NCBI RefSeq assembly: GCF_014203225.1
Contig: NZ_JACHIO010000004.1
Span: 186,001 to 250,000 of the forward strand
Direction: 5' to 3'
Origin: Granulicella mallensis
GTDB lineage: Bacteria > Acidobacteriota > Terriglobia > Terriglobales > Acidobacteriaceae
DNA length: 64,000 nucleotides
The position numbers and the translations under genes were made by a program. Below the pieces are notes generated by a model. It ran no database searches. It saw only the letters and a list, made by a program, of their open reading frames with translations, and had not been told where the DNA came from. Shown piece after piece: positions 8,847-17,878 of this stretch; position 1 is the stretch's first letter, and every line of letters starts with the position of its first letter.

Positions 8847-9380
8847 ATGACGAATTACCTGACACTGCCCATAGGCCCGAAATCGCCTGAGCTGGTGAAC
8901 GCCGTTATCGAGATTCCCCTTGAGGGCATCAGCAAGTACGAATACGACAAGGAGCTGCATGTCTTCCGGCTCGATCGCAACCTCTTTTCGCCGGTCCATT
9001 ATCCGGGCGACTATGGCTTTATCCCCAGCACGCTGGGAGACGACGGTGATCCGCTGGACGTGCTGGTGCTGGTAGATACACCGAGCTTTCCGGGATGCGT
9101 GCAGGAAGTACGCCCCATCGGCGTGCTGGAGATGATCGACCAGGGTCAGGGCGACGAAAAGATTCTCGCCGTGGGTGAAGGCAATCCGCGCTATAACGAC
9201 GTGAATGAGTATGCCGACATCTATCCGCACATCCTCAAGGAGATCACTCACTTCTTCTCGATCTACAAGGATCTTGAAGGCAAGAACGTAGAAGTACGCG
9301 GCTGGCGCGATGCGACGTTCGCACGCACCGTCATCCTGAAGGCGCAGCAGAACTACATCGACAAGCACAGCAAGAAGTAG
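8847..9380 (+). CDS. ppa: Inorganic pyrophosphatase, family I
   Basis: This enzyme hydrolyses pyrophosphate to two phosphates in the cytoplasm, pulling biosynthetic reactions forward; it needs Mg2+. The product is 177 residues, the usual bacterial hexameric size. It carries the family signature DGDPLDVLVL at residues 66-75, the upstream HYPGDYGFIPSTLG and the later EGNPRYNDVNEY stretch with the metal- and substrate-binding acids and lysines. ATG 8847 is chosen over an in-frame start 48 bases upstream because GAGAAGAGAAG precedes it and family members begin here. It is followed directly by a strong terminator hairpin. Confidence 0.94.
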   Translation: MTNYLTLPIGPKSPELVNAVIEIPLEGISKYEYDKELHVFRLDRNLFSPVHYPGDYGFIPSTLGDDGDPLDVLVLVDTPSFPGCVQEVRPIGVLEMIDQGQGDEKILAVGEGNPRYNDVNEYADIYPHILKEITHFFSIYKDLEGKNVEVRGWRDATFARTVILKAQQNYIDKHSKK

Positions 9381-9392
9381 TGGTTTGGTAAG

Positions 9393-9444
9393 AAACTGGG
9401 CGCGTCCCTCTCAATATGCATTGAGAGGGACGCGCCCAGTTTTT
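9393..9444 (+). terminator. Strong rho-independent terminator after ppa
   Basis: Arms AAACTGGGCGCGTCCCTCTC and the full complement flank a 6-10 base AT-rich loop. The 3' arm runs into TTTTT. It starts 13 bases after the ppa stop. Confidence 0.85.
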
Positions 9445-9488
9445 GCTGGGGTGACTCTGTTCTACCTTACCCATAACGTTGCCCCATA

Positions 9489-9602
9489 GCGCGAAGCGCA
9501 AACCGTGACGCTTTAGCGTCGCGGGACGGAGGGAGCCGTAGCCTTAGGCTACGGCTCCCTCCGACTCCCTGACGCTGAAGCGCCAGGGAACGCGCTTCGC
9601 GC
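9489..9602. repeat. Nested palindrome between ppa and the permease gene
   Basis: The outer GCGCGAAGCGC pairs with GCGCTTCGCGC. Inside, 9527-9563 is a nearly perfect hairpin built on CGGAGGGAGCCGTAGCC. It lies between convergent genes and may act as a bidirectional terminator or a REP-like repeat. Confidence 0.55.
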
Positions 9603-9650
9603 TGTGCGGAACGAACCACCATTCTTCAACGAACTAAGGACTCAGTCCCT

Positions 9651-10964
9651 CTAGCCCATGACAGGCGTGGGCGTTGTCTTTGCCCTGCGCCGGATGAACT
9701 CCGCGACAGCATAGACAAGGGCTCCAGCGACTCCAACCAATGCAGCAAAAATCAATGCGGGCAGACCGAGCACCTGCTCGCCCCGCGCGGTCCATAGAGC
9801 AAACGCGATCAGCAGCGCGGGGCAAATGCCAATAGCAATCGCTCCAGCCATGCCGCCGGGAAGGCAGAACGGCCGTGCCAACGTGGGTTCGCGGTGGCGC
9901 AGCACAATAAAGGCTACGAACTCCAGCAACAGTGCCGCGCCGTAGAGTACGAGGTCGATCGAGATCAGGCGCTCGAAGCTGAAGCGCAGTGCCAGCGCCC
10001 AGATCACGGCACAGAACAGAATGCTGACCCAGGGAGCGCCGCGGCGGTTTTCGCGCAGGAACAGGCGCGGCAGCAGGCCGTCTTCGGCCATCGCATAGGG
10101 GACGCGCGTGTAGCTCATCATCAGCGGATTGAACATGCCGGCTCCGTTGATCATGCCGCCGAGCACCACGGCGAGTCCCAGCGCCGGGCCAACGATGGTG
10201 CGGGCTGCATCGGTCCAGGCCCCGGTTGAGAACTGATCTGCGGCGATTCCCGCCAGCCCTACCGCCGCCAGTGGCAGGATGTACGTGATCGCTACCAGCG
10301 TGACCGAGCCAAGCATCGCAAGCGGATAGTTGCGCTGCGGGTTGTCGACCTCCTGCGCGACGGTGCTGGCATTGTCCCAGCCCATGTAGTTCCAGAGCGC
10401 CACCGAGACCGCTCCCCCCATGTCTGCATGGGTGACCGGATGCAGCATGACTCCGGCGCCCTGCCCATGCCACCGCCAGAGAGCGACGGCAACCAACACG
10501 ACAAAGGGTGAGAGCAGAAGGCAGAACATCGCCACCGAGCCCTCGCCGACGGACTTTGCTCCCTTGAGGTTCCACAGCGCACAGCCAACGATGACGGCCA
10601 GGGCCCACAGTGTTCCGCGATAACCTTCGGTCCAACTCGGAGCGACCCGGCTGAGATACAGCACAAATGTCACGGGGTAGAGGGCCATGTCGAAGACACT
10701 GGCAGCAAGCGAGAGCCACGCCTCCTGAAAGCCCCAGAAGCGGCCCAGCGCCCGGCGCACCCAGACGTAGTAGCCTCCCTCTTCAGGGATTGCGCTGGCT
10801 AGTTCGCCGACCATCAGAGAGGTCGGCAGGCTCCATAGAAAGGGGATGATGGCGAGCAGCAGCAGCGCGCGTCCGTAGCCGGCTTTGCCGATAATGTCTT
10901 CGAGCCCATAGGGGCCACCCGCAACCATGAAATAGGTTGCGCCGATAAGCGGCAGTAAGCGCAT
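9651..10964 (-). CDS. APC-superfamily amino acid permease
   Basis: This is a 437-residue polytopic membrane protein with about 12 hydrophobic segments. The GPYGLEDIIGKAGYG stretch in the first segment is the APC substrate-binding glycine motif, followed by SLPTSLMVGELASAIPEEGGYYVWVRRALG, which is typical of basic/polyamine-type APC carriers. It should import or exchange amino acids or amines across the inner membrane. The start is uncertain: ATG 10964 has no ribosome site, while a good AGGAG lies about 40 bases upstream, followed only by non-ATG in-frame codons. That AGGAG sits in the arm of an inverted-repeat element (10993-11103). Confidence 0.82.
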   Translation of the reverse strand: MRLLPLIGATYFMVAGGPYGLEDIIGKAGYGRALLLLAIIPFLWSLPTSLMVGELASAIPEEGGYYVWVRRALGRFWGFQEAWLSLAASVFDMALYPVTFVLYLSRVAPSWTEGYRGTLWALAVIVGCALWNLKGAKSVGEGSVAMFCLLLSPFVVLVAVALWRWHGQGAGVMLHPVTHADMGGAVSVALWNYMGWDNASTVAQEVDNPQRNYPLAMLGSVTLVAITYILPLAAVGLAGIAADQFSTGAWTDAARTIVGPALGLAVVLGGMINGAGMFNPLMMSYTRVPYAMAEDGLLPRLFLRENRRGAPWVSILFCAVIWALALRFSFERLISIDLVLYGAALLLEFVAFIVLRHREPTLARPFCLPGGMAGAIAIGICPALLIAFALWTARGEQVLGLPALIFAALVGVAGALVYAVAEFIRRRAKTTPTPVMG

Positions 10965-10992
10965 CTTGTTCTTGCGCGCGATGTTGACGATA

Positions 10993-11103
10993 GAGCAAAT
11001 CTCCTGTTACTGGGAAGTTGAATCGGGCTTGCAGTGCCGTTTTTCTGGGGAAAAACAGCCATAAATGTCGTGGCTTCGTTATACACCTACAAGAGATTTG
11101 CTC
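10993..11103. repeat. AGAGC-type inverted-repeat element, copy 2
   Basis: Arms GAGCAAATCTC and GAGATTTGCTC bound about 110 bp. Read on the minus strand, the interior matches the copy at 1893-2006 (GTAGGTGTA, GGCTGTTTTTCCCC, ACGGCACTGCAAGCCCG, TTCCCAGTAACAG). It lies in the upstream region of the APC permease gene. Confidence 0.6.
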
Positions 11104-11480
11104 GAGCCGTAAGCTCCTATCAAGGAAATGTGTTTTTACTGTATCGCCAAGTGCTCGAATTCAGAAGGAATCCGTCTTCAGATTTGTTTTGAAGGGGCGG
11201 GGCTTTTAGCCCCGCCATTAGAAGCCGCCACGTGCAGTGACTTTAGTCACGGAGGGAACGATGCCCGGGCAAGCCTGCGCTCTTCATCTGGACAGAGTCG
11301 TTGGCTAGATAGACATCGTTCCCTCCGCGGCTGAAGCCGCTTCAGGTGTTGTCCCAACGGCGGAGCTGAAGCTCCGCCCCTTCAAAACAAGAAATCCGGC
11401 GAATGCCTTGAACGATGTTTGATGAAACAACCTAGGTTATAGGATCGAAGTGTCCCTGAATTCAACTCGGAAGAAGACCC
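11104..11480. repeat. Gene-free interval with a GGGGCGGGGC palindrome
   Basis: No gene is supported. GAAGGGGCGGGGC with GCCCCGCC lies near 11190-11218, and the complementary GGCGGAGC/GCTCCGCCCCTTC near 11360-11388. Between them are GAGGGAACGATG and CATCGTTCCCTC arms. This belongs to the same repeat class as 1862-2400 and 50238-50300. Confidence 0.5.
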
Positions 11481-12467
11481 TTGAACCTCTCTGTGGCCTC
11501 CAAGCGAACCTCTCTTTTTACCGCAAGTCTTCTTTTAGCGGCAATCTTCTCTTCCGGCTCGATTGCCAGTGCTGCGGCGCAACAGCCCAGGGTTGCAGAT
11601 GGCTTTTCTACCGATTGGGCGAACCTGAAGATCGATGTTCGTGAACTGGCTCCGCACGTGTATCTGCTGCACGGTTCCGGAGGCAATACGGTGGCGTCGA
11701 TTGGGCCTGACGGCACCTTGCTGGTGGACAGTGAGTTTGCGCAGGTTGCGCCGAAGCTCGCGGCCGCGCTGCAGAAGCTGGGCGCGGGGCCGGTGCGGTA
11801 CATCGTGAGCACGCATTACCACTCAGACCACACCGGAGCGAATGCCGCCTTCCACAAGGATGGCGCGGTGATTGTCGCGCAGGAGAACTGCCGCCTTCGC
11901 ATGATGCAGACGCAGTTCAGCCAGTTCTGGAACAGGTCTTCCCCTCCGGCTCCTGCGGAGAGCCTTCCGACGCTGACGTTCGATCGCAAGCTGACGCTGT
12001 TTCTCAACGGCGAGGAGATTGAGGCCTTTCACAATCAACCGGCGCACACGGACGGCGACGCGATCGTGTACTTTCATCACGCCAATGTCATCCATATGGG
12101 CGATGTCTTCGTGAATAATCTTTACCCGTACATCGACCTGGGTGCGAAGGGACGGATCGACGGTTATTTCCCGGTGATCGACGAAGTACTGGAGAGGATC
12201 GACGATCAGACGCAGGTCGTCCCCGGACATGGCCCGATCGCGACAAAACAGGAGTTGAAGTCCTATCGCGACATGCTGCACACGATACGCGACCGCGTAG
12301 CGGCCCAGATCGCGCAGAACAAGAGCCTGGAGGAGATTCTGGCCAGCCATCCGACGCGTGAGTTCGACCGGCAGTATGCGACCGATCGTGTAGGCGGCGG
12401 CGGCTTTACGGCGATGGTCTACCAGAGCCTGACGGGAAAACGGCTCGACTGGCATCCGGCATCTTGA
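11481..12467 (+). CDS. Secreted metallo-beta-lactamase-fold hydrolase, B3-like
   Basis: The product is 328 residues with an N-terminal signal peptide (cleavage near residue 33, ASAAA). The zinc-site motifs are complete: HYHSDH at 112-117, H189 in AHTDGD, D208 in HMGD and H250 in PGHG. The HxHxDH site and the periplasmic location resemble subclass B3-type enzymes and the wider quinoprotein-relay/SoxH-like MBL group. Whether it hydrolyses beta-lactams, lactones or other esters cannot be decided. The start is TTG with a GAAGAAG ribosome site; no nearby ATG would preserve the signal peptide. The gene stands alone upstream of tRNA-Ser. Confidence 0.82.
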   Translation: MNLSVASKRTSLFTASLLLAAIFSSGSIASAAAQQPRVADGFSTDWANLKIDVRELAPHVYLLHGSGGNTVASIGPDGTLLVDSEFAQVAPKLAAALQKLGAGPVRYIVSTHYHSDHTGANAAFHKDGAVIVAQENCRLRMMQTQFSQFWNRSSPPAPAESLPTLTFDRKLTLFLNGEEIEAFHNQPAHTDGDAIVYFHHANVIHMGDVFVNNLYPYIDLGAKGRIDGYFPVIDEVLERIDDQTQVVPGHGPIATKQELKSYRDMLHTIRDRVAAQIAQNKSLEEILASHPTREFDRQYATDRVGGGGFTAMVYQSLTGKRLDWHPAS

Positions 12468-12494
12468 TCGGGACGCCAAGGCTCAGGCTATAAT
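12464..12494 (+). promoter_or_regulatory. Sigma70-like promoter for tRNA-Ser
   Basis: TATAAT at 12489-12494 is a consensus -10 box, 22 bases before the mature tRNA. TTGATC at 12464-12469 (overlapping the hydrolase stop codon) is a possible -35 with a long 19-base spacer. Confidence 0.55.
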
Positions 12495-12515
12495 CAAAAG
12501 CAGTTCTACCCCGCA

Positions 12516-12608
12516 GGAGAGTTGGCCGAGTGGCTGAAGGCGGCGGTTTGCTAAACCGTTATAGGATCAAAAGTTCTATCGGGGGTTCGAATCCCCCACT
12601 CTCCGCCA
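12516..12608 (+). tRNA. tRNA-Ser (anticodon GCU)
   Basis: The acceptor stem GGAGAGT pairs with ACTCTCC; the discriminator is G and CCA is encoded. The D arm (GGCCGAGTGGC), the anticodon loop TTGCTAA with GCT at 12550-12552, a long variable arm as in class II tRNAs, and the T arm with GGTTCGAATCC are all visible. It reads AGC/AGU serine codons. Confidence 0.95.
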
Positions 12609-12645
12609 GTTTGTTTTCACCGTATCAAGTCTCTACAGAAACTAC

Positions 12646-12678
12646 GCACAAAAGCCCGCCAATCGCGGGCTTTTGTGC
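12646..12678 (+). terminator. Recurrent terminator hairpin, copy 1
   Basis: Arms GCACAAAAGCCCGC and GCGGGCTTTTGTGC enclose a 5-base loop. It follows tRNA-Ser by 37 bases. Near-identical hairpins recur at 27331, 36196, 47849 and 50373. Confidence 0.75.
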
Positions 12679-12679
12679 G

Positions 12680-13846
12680 TTTGGGTGTAAGTAAAAGCGG
12701 ACTGAAGAATTCTCTGCCAGATGTGTTTCACAGGTTGCGGCTACTTAGAGAGAAGCTGAGGGTTGAGCCAGTTTTGTTCAAATGCTTTTCTGACACATTT
12801 GAGCCAAAGCGAGCGAAGCCAGCACCCGATTCAACTTCTGCTGGGCTATCAAAACCGCCGATTCGTGGGAGAGATGCGCCATGCAGGGAAATCCAAGCCC
12901 GGGATCTCATACATCTGGAACATCCAGAAACGATCAAGGGCGGAAGGTTCCCTCTTTATGAACAACTTTAGCTTTTGAATCGGCATTATCTGGAATTTAT
13001 TGCTCTTACGAAAATCAGCACTACCTGGAACTTATTGCTCTTACGAAACCTCAATCGGCAGCATGCCATTCCGAAGAATGAATCACCGTACTATATGGCA
13101 TTGGTGGAAAGGTGTGAGCCCCGGCCAGTGTCAGAGCGCTGTCGAGACCATGAATGCTCGTGCGCACGCGAGCTGATTACAGACGAAGTTCTGCCCAAAA
13201 TCCTTCAGTTTGCTTGCGTCCAAACCAGAGCCGGCGAGCGTCACTAGCGAAACAGGAATACTCGCAGCATGCTGCTTCAGGATGATGGGCGGATAGCTTT
13301 TCAGCCTTCCGGGCGGCCTTATTACATTGGGAACAAATTGTTACGGAGGGAACATTATGCACGAATCTTTATTGCGGCTTTACCCGATTCATGCCAATAT
13401 CTATTTGAGCACTACTAAAACTAAACAATCAACTTTACCAATTCGACTGCTGCAGTTCGAGCACTTTCTATCGAGGGTACTCGCTCCTTTCTGAAGCAGA
13501 TCGTTCTAGCTCAGCCGGTCTACGCGCCGATCTTAGTTTAAGAATCGGCCACAGGGAACAGTTGAACAGTCCCTTTTCGAATTTTTATGGGAGATGATGT
13601 TGGGGCACGAGTTTCTCATACTCGCAGATAGGAGCAATCGAGGCGGGACTTCCGCCGGTTCGATTCTTTCGGCTGCCTTCTCAATCAAAGCCTCTGCACC
13701 ATTTTCTCCTACAAATTATCCAGGTCTCGTCGAACAGTTCGCTTCTTCTCCTGCGACGGAGCGCCCTCCACCACAACAGGACGCTTTCTGCCTCGCACGA
13801 ACCATGGCCATTTTTTTGAAACAACTACCCACTTGAGAGCTACGGG
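12680..13846. other. Long gene-poor, lower-GC interval between tRNA-Ser and the NRPS
   Basis: About 1.2 kb with no convincing gene. Bases 12680-12735 match 36227-36292, an extension of the recurrent terminator element. Two 35-bp tandem units lie at 12979-13048. The stretch 13380-13470 is visibly AT-rich. An 80-codon frame at 13594-13836, ending 10 bases before the NRPS, has a GGGAG-like site but no recognisable content. Its position beside a tRNA and ahead of a biosynthetic cluster fits an old integration site, but no integrase or att duplication is seen. The cluster promoter must lie somewhere here; I could not place it. Confidence 0.5.
12979..13048. repeat. Two tandem 35-bp repeats
   Basis: The units 12979-13013 and 13014-13048 each end in TTATTGCTCTTACGAAA and differ at only a few positions. 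A partial third start (AATCGGCA) follows at about 13052. Confidence 0.75.
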
Positions 13847-16800
13847 ATGGCGATGAATCAGCGTACTTCCTATCCGTTGACGGCGGCCCAGCGTGGTCTT
13901 TATTTCAGCCAGAAGATTGCGCCTGCGGCGAATATGAATCTTGCGGAAGCCGTTGAGATCTGCGGTCCTGTGCGGCCGGAGATCTTCCAGCAAGCATTTC
14001 GCCAGATTGTTGCCGAGGCAGAAGAGCTGCGCATTGTTATCACCGAAGAGGACGGACGCCCAGTACAGGTGGTGCAGCCGGTCTTTGAAGGTGAGTTTCC
14101 CTACCTCGACATGAGTCAAGAGGCCGATCCACGTGCCGCGATCCAGACCTGGATGATGGCAGAACTGGCTCGTCCGGTGGACGTTGCCAAGGATGCTTTG
14201 TGGACGTTCGCTTTGCTGAAGGCTGCCGATGATCGCTACTTCTGGTATCACCGCGCCCATCATATTGTAGAAGACGGTTACGGCGGAGGTTTGGTTGCCC
14301 GGCGTATCGCCGAACTATACACCGCTTACGCGCAGGGGCATGAGCCTGCGCCACACTCGTTCTGCACCGTGAAGACGCTGGTGGAGACTGAGGCTAATTA
14401 CCGCAGCTCCAACCGCTTCGAGCGTGACCGCGAGTATTGGCACCAGCAGCTGGAGCAGCTGCCCGAGGCCGTAACCCTTTCGAGCAGCCGCCAGCGGCAT
14501 GGGCTGAACGGTGCCCTGCTGCGCAGCACCGGCCATCTGTCGGCAGAGGTAGCGCGGCAGCTTACGGAACTGGGCAAAACAGCCGGCGCCAGCTTGCCGC
14601 AGGTGTTGATCAGCCTGGTGGCTGCCTACTATCAGCGTGCAACGGGCGTCAGCGACCTGGTCTTCGGCATGCCGGTCTCCGGCCGGCTGAACTCGGCGCT
14701 GCGCAGCTCAGTCTCGGTCTCGGCGAATATCGTACCGATCCGCGCGAGCTTTACGCCGCAGATGACGATCACGGATCTGTTCCTGCAGATCTCCCGCGCG
14801 GTGCGGCAGTCGCTGCGTCATCAGCAGTATCGCTACGAGGATCTGCGCCGCGACCTCGGCATGGTAGGTCGCGACCAGAACATCGCGTGGCTGAACGTGA
14901 ATATCGAGCCTTTCGACTACAAGATCGACTTCGATGGTGCACCGGCAATTTTGCATAACCTGTCGAATAGCTCGGCGGAAGACCTGATGGTCTTCGTGTA
15001 TGACCGCGGCACCGATACGGGTCTGCGCTTTGACCTCGACGCCAACCCGGGACTCTACACCGTGACGGAGCTGAACGAGCATCGGCGCAGGCTGATCCGC
15101 ATGGTCGAGCAAGTGCTGGCTCATCCGGGTGTGCCACTGCAGCAGTTGGACGTTATGGGCGACGAGGAGCGTCAGCGCCTGTTGATGGACTGGAACGCCA
15201 CGGCTGCCGATCTGAGCTTCACCAATCTTCCGGCGATCGTCGCCGAGTGGGCCCAGAGGACGCCGTACGCTCCGGCGGTGATCTTCGAAGACACGACAGT
15301 CAGCTATCGCGAGCTGCATGAGCGCAGCCTGCGGCAGGCATACCAGCTTCGCGCACAGGGCGTTGCGCCGGGCGATATCGTCGCCGTGGCGCTGCCGCGT
15401 AGCGAGCAGCTTATGGTTGCTCTGCTTGCCATCATGCGGACCGGCGCTGCCTATCTTCCGATCGACCTGGATAGCCCCATTGAGCGCACGATGCTTGTGC
15501 TGGGAGACGCCGCGCCGGTTGTGCTGATCGCCCAGCCGCAGATGCATGCGCGCTTCGCGCATGGCAGCTTCAAACTGGTGCAGCCGGAACATAGCGATGT
15601 GCCCTTGAGCATGCTCGATCCGAGCTTCGACCGCAGCACGCCGGAAGGCACGGCCTATGTGCTGTACACCTCAGGCTCGACCGGAAAACCGAAGGGCGTC
15701 GAGATTACGCACTATAATCTCGCCAACTTTCTGGAAGGCATGCAGCGCCAGTTGAAGCTGACGCCGAACGATCGCTTCCTCGCGGTCACCACGGTCATCT
15801 TCGATATTGCAGGGCTGGAGTTGTATCTCCCACTGATGGTGGGGGCGCGTGTGGTGATGGCGAGCGGCGAGGCTGCACACAATCCGCCGTCGCTGGCACG
15901 TCTGATCCGGCAAAGCGGCTCGACGCATATGCAGGCGACGCCGTCGCTTTGGCGCATCCTGCTGGGCTGCGCCGATATCAAACTCGACGGTATCCACGTA
16001 ATGGTGGGCGGCGAGGCCCTGAGTGCCGATCTGGCAGACGAGTTGAAGATGATGGCCGCGCGTGTCACGCAGTTCTATGGCCCTACCGAGACGACGATCT
16101 GGTCGACGGCCTTCGAGTTGCTTCAAGGAGGTGCAGGCGTGCCGCCCATTGGCCGCCCCATCATCAACACGCAACTCTATGTTCTGAACGAGGAGCGCCA
16201 GCCGGTGTTTACCGGAGCCATCGGAGAACTGTACATCGGCGGTGCGGGCGTGGCCAAGGGATATCTGCGTCGCCCGGAGCTGACGGAACAGCGCTTCCTC
16301 GCGAATCCCTTCTCCGGCGACGGCGGCAGGATGTATCGCACCGGCGACCTGGTTCGTTGGAGCAACGATGGCCTGCTACAGTTCATCGGTCGCGCCGATG
16401 ACCAGGTGAAGATCAACGGACATCGCGTGGAGCTGGGAGAGATCGAAAGCCTGCTGCAGCAGAATGCGGCAGTCGCAGAGGCCGCGGTCATCGCAGAAAA
16501 GAACAGTAAGGGCGCCATCTCACTGGCGGCATACATTGTCGCGCAGCATAACGCTACCGTTGATCTCGATGCACTGCGCATGTTCCTGACGGGACGCCTG
16601 CCCGGCTACATGATTCCCGCGAACTTCATGGCGCTTGATGCCATGCCGCTGACGCCGAATGGCAAGCTCGACCGCAAGGCACTGCCTGCAATTGAAGAGG
16701 CGCGCCGCGATATCTATGCAGAACCGGTTACACCGACTGAGAAGAAGCTGGCCGTGTTGTGGCAGAAGATCCTGAAGGTCGATCGCGTGGGCCTGCACGA

Positions 16801-17878
16801 CGACTTCTTCGACCTGGGCGGCGACTCGCTCAATGCAGCCGAGATGATTGCGCATTTCCCGTCGCAGTTCGAGATGGAACTGCCGCTGGGCAGCCTGTTC
16901 GAGGCTCCCACCATCGCGCACCTCGCAACGCTGGTGGAGCGCCTGGGCCACGAATACTCCGACACGCTGGGCGTGGTGCTGCCGCTGCGTAAGGTAACGA
17001 AGAATCCGCAACGTCCGCTGTTCTGCATCCATCCCATCTCGGGCATCAGCCTTGGCTTCTCCGGGCTGCTGCGGCACCTGGATCCGGCAATTCCAGTCTA
17101 TGGACTACAGTCGCGCGGGCTGCTCGGCGGTGCGGGCCTTTCGGCAAGCATCGAAGAGATCGCCAACGACTATCTGACCCAGATTCGCCTCATTCAGCCC
17201 GAGGGGCCATACCGCCTGGTGGGCCGCTCCTTCGGCGGCCTGATCGCCCACGCCATCGCGGAGCAGATTGAGTCACAGGGGCTGCAGGTGGAGCTGCTGG
17301 CGATGATCGACAGCCATCTGTTCACCACAGGCAATCTTTCTCGTACTTTGACGAAGGCCGAGGAGGTGCGCGCCGCACTAAGCTTCCTCGATATCGACCT
17401 TGAAGAGAGCGAGCTGCCTGCGACGCTCGAGGACCTGGGCGAGTTGTTATTGCATCCTGACAACACACGCTCGGCCCCGCTGACGCAGGGCATCATGAGG
17501 CTCTCGACGGAGATCATGAAGACCAGCCCGGAATTTATCCGCCATATCTCGGCGGTGATGCTCAACAACCTGAAGCTGGCGCGCCAGTATGTGCCGGGCA
17601 TGGTGAATCACGATCTGGTGTACTTCCATGCGACGGAGATGACCGGCAACGTGGAGGGCATCCTCGACCGCAACCCTTCGTCGTGGCGTTCGTTCATTGG
17701 CCGCAAGATGGAGGTCCACGAACTGGCCTGCCATCACGAGCTGGTACTGGAGCCTGTATTCGCGGCGCAGATCGGCAGAGTGCTACAGCGGCATCTTGCG
17801 TTCCGCATGGAGCGCCCCCTTGGAATTTCTTCGCTCGCCCATGAAACGATGGAGTCAATCGCACCGGCTTATGGCTGA
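13847..17878 (+). CDS. Single-module NRPS (C-A-T-TE), predicted to activate glycine
   Basis: The product is 1343 residues. The condensation domain (about 1-440) has the active-site HHIVEDG at 138-144. The adenylation domain (about 455-960) has YTSGSTGKPKG at 607, FYGPTETT, YRTGDLV, GRADDQVKINGHRVELGE and NGKLDRKAL. The carrier domain (about 970-1040) has DLGGDSL with the phosphopantetheine serine at S994. The thioesterase (about 1060-1330) has GRSFGG with S1128 and a late HH at 1296-1297. The specificity residues, aligned by eye, read D-I-L-Q-M-G-F-I-W-K, close to the glycine code. A leading C domain with no upstream module suggests acyl-CoA initiation, giving N-acylglycine or a longer ester product released by the TE. 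No MbtH gene is visible. It heads a cluster with three acyltransferases, three glycosyltransferases and an ABC exporter. Confidence 0.93.
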   Translation: MAMNQRTSYPLTAAQRGLYFSQKIAPAANMNLAEAVEICGPVRPEIFQQAFRQIVAEAEELRIVITEEDGRPVQVVQPVFEGEFPYLDMSQEADPRAAIQTWMMAELARPVDVAKDALWTFALLKAADDRYFWYHRAHHIVEDGYGGGLVARRIAELYTAYAQGHEPAPHSFCTVKTLVETEANYRSSNRFERDREYWHQQLEQLPEAVTLSSSRQRHGLNGALLRSTGHLSAEVARQLTELGKTAGASLPQVLISLVAAYYQRATGVSDLVFGMPVSGRLNSALRSSVSVSANIVPIRASFTPQMTITDLFLQISRAVRQSLRHQQYRYEDLRRDLGMVGRDQNIAWLNVNIEPFDYKIDFDGAPAILHNLSNSSAEDLMVFVYDRGTDTGLRFDLDANPGLYTVTELNEHRRRLIRMVEQVLAHPGVPLQQLDVMGDEERQRLLMDWNATAADLSFTNLPAIVAEWAQRTPYAPAVIFEDTTVSYRELHERSLRQAYQLRAQGVAPGDIVAVALPRSEQLMVALLAIMRTGAAYLPIDLDSPIERTMLVLGDAAPVVLIAQPQMHARFAHGSFKLVQPEHSDVPLSMLDPSFDRSTPEGTAYVLYTSGSTGKPKGVEITHYNLANFLEGMQRQLKLTPNDRFLAVTTVIFDIAGLELYLPLMVGARVVMASGEAAHNPPSLARLIRQSGSTHMQATPSLWRILLGCADIKLDGIHVMVGGEALSADLADELKMMAARVTQFYGPTETTIWSTAFELLQGGAGVPPIGRPIINTQLYVLNEERQPVFTGAIGELYIGGAGVAKGYLRRPELTEQRFLANPFSGDGGRMYRTGDLVRWSNDGLLQFIGRADDQVKINGHRVELGEIESLLQQNAAVAEAAVIAEKNSKGAISLAAYIVAQHNATVDLDALRMFLTGRLPGYMIPANFMALDAMPLTPNGKLDRKALPAIEEARRDIYAEPVTPTEKKLAVLWQKILKVDRVGLHDDFFDLGGDSLNAAEMIAHFPSQFEMELPLGSLFEAPTIAHLATLVERLGHEYSDTLGVVLPLRKVTKNPQRPLFCIHPISGISLGFSGLLRHLDPAIPVYGLQSRGLLGGAGLSASIEEIANDYLTQIRLIQPEGPYRLVGRSFGGLIAHAIAEQIESQGLQVELLAMIDSHLFTTGNLSRTLTKAEEVRAALSFLDIDLEESELPATLEDLGELLLHPDNTRSAPLTQGIMRLSTEIMKTSPEFIRHISAVMLNNLKLARQYVPGMVNHDLVYFHATEMTGNVEGILDRNPSSWRSFIGRKMEVHELACHHELVLEPVFAAQIGRVLQRHLAFRMERPLGISSLAHETMESIAPAYG

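Noticed and set aside
9634-10719. 361-codon frame overlapping the permease
   Set aside because: Same strand, different frame; Arg/Gly/His-rich and without membrane segments, while the permease frame is clearly real.
13594-13836. Possible 80-residue gene just before the NRPS
   Set aside because: It has a GGGAG-like site but no family features and irregular composition; it is not MbtH. Kept only as part of the intergenic entry.
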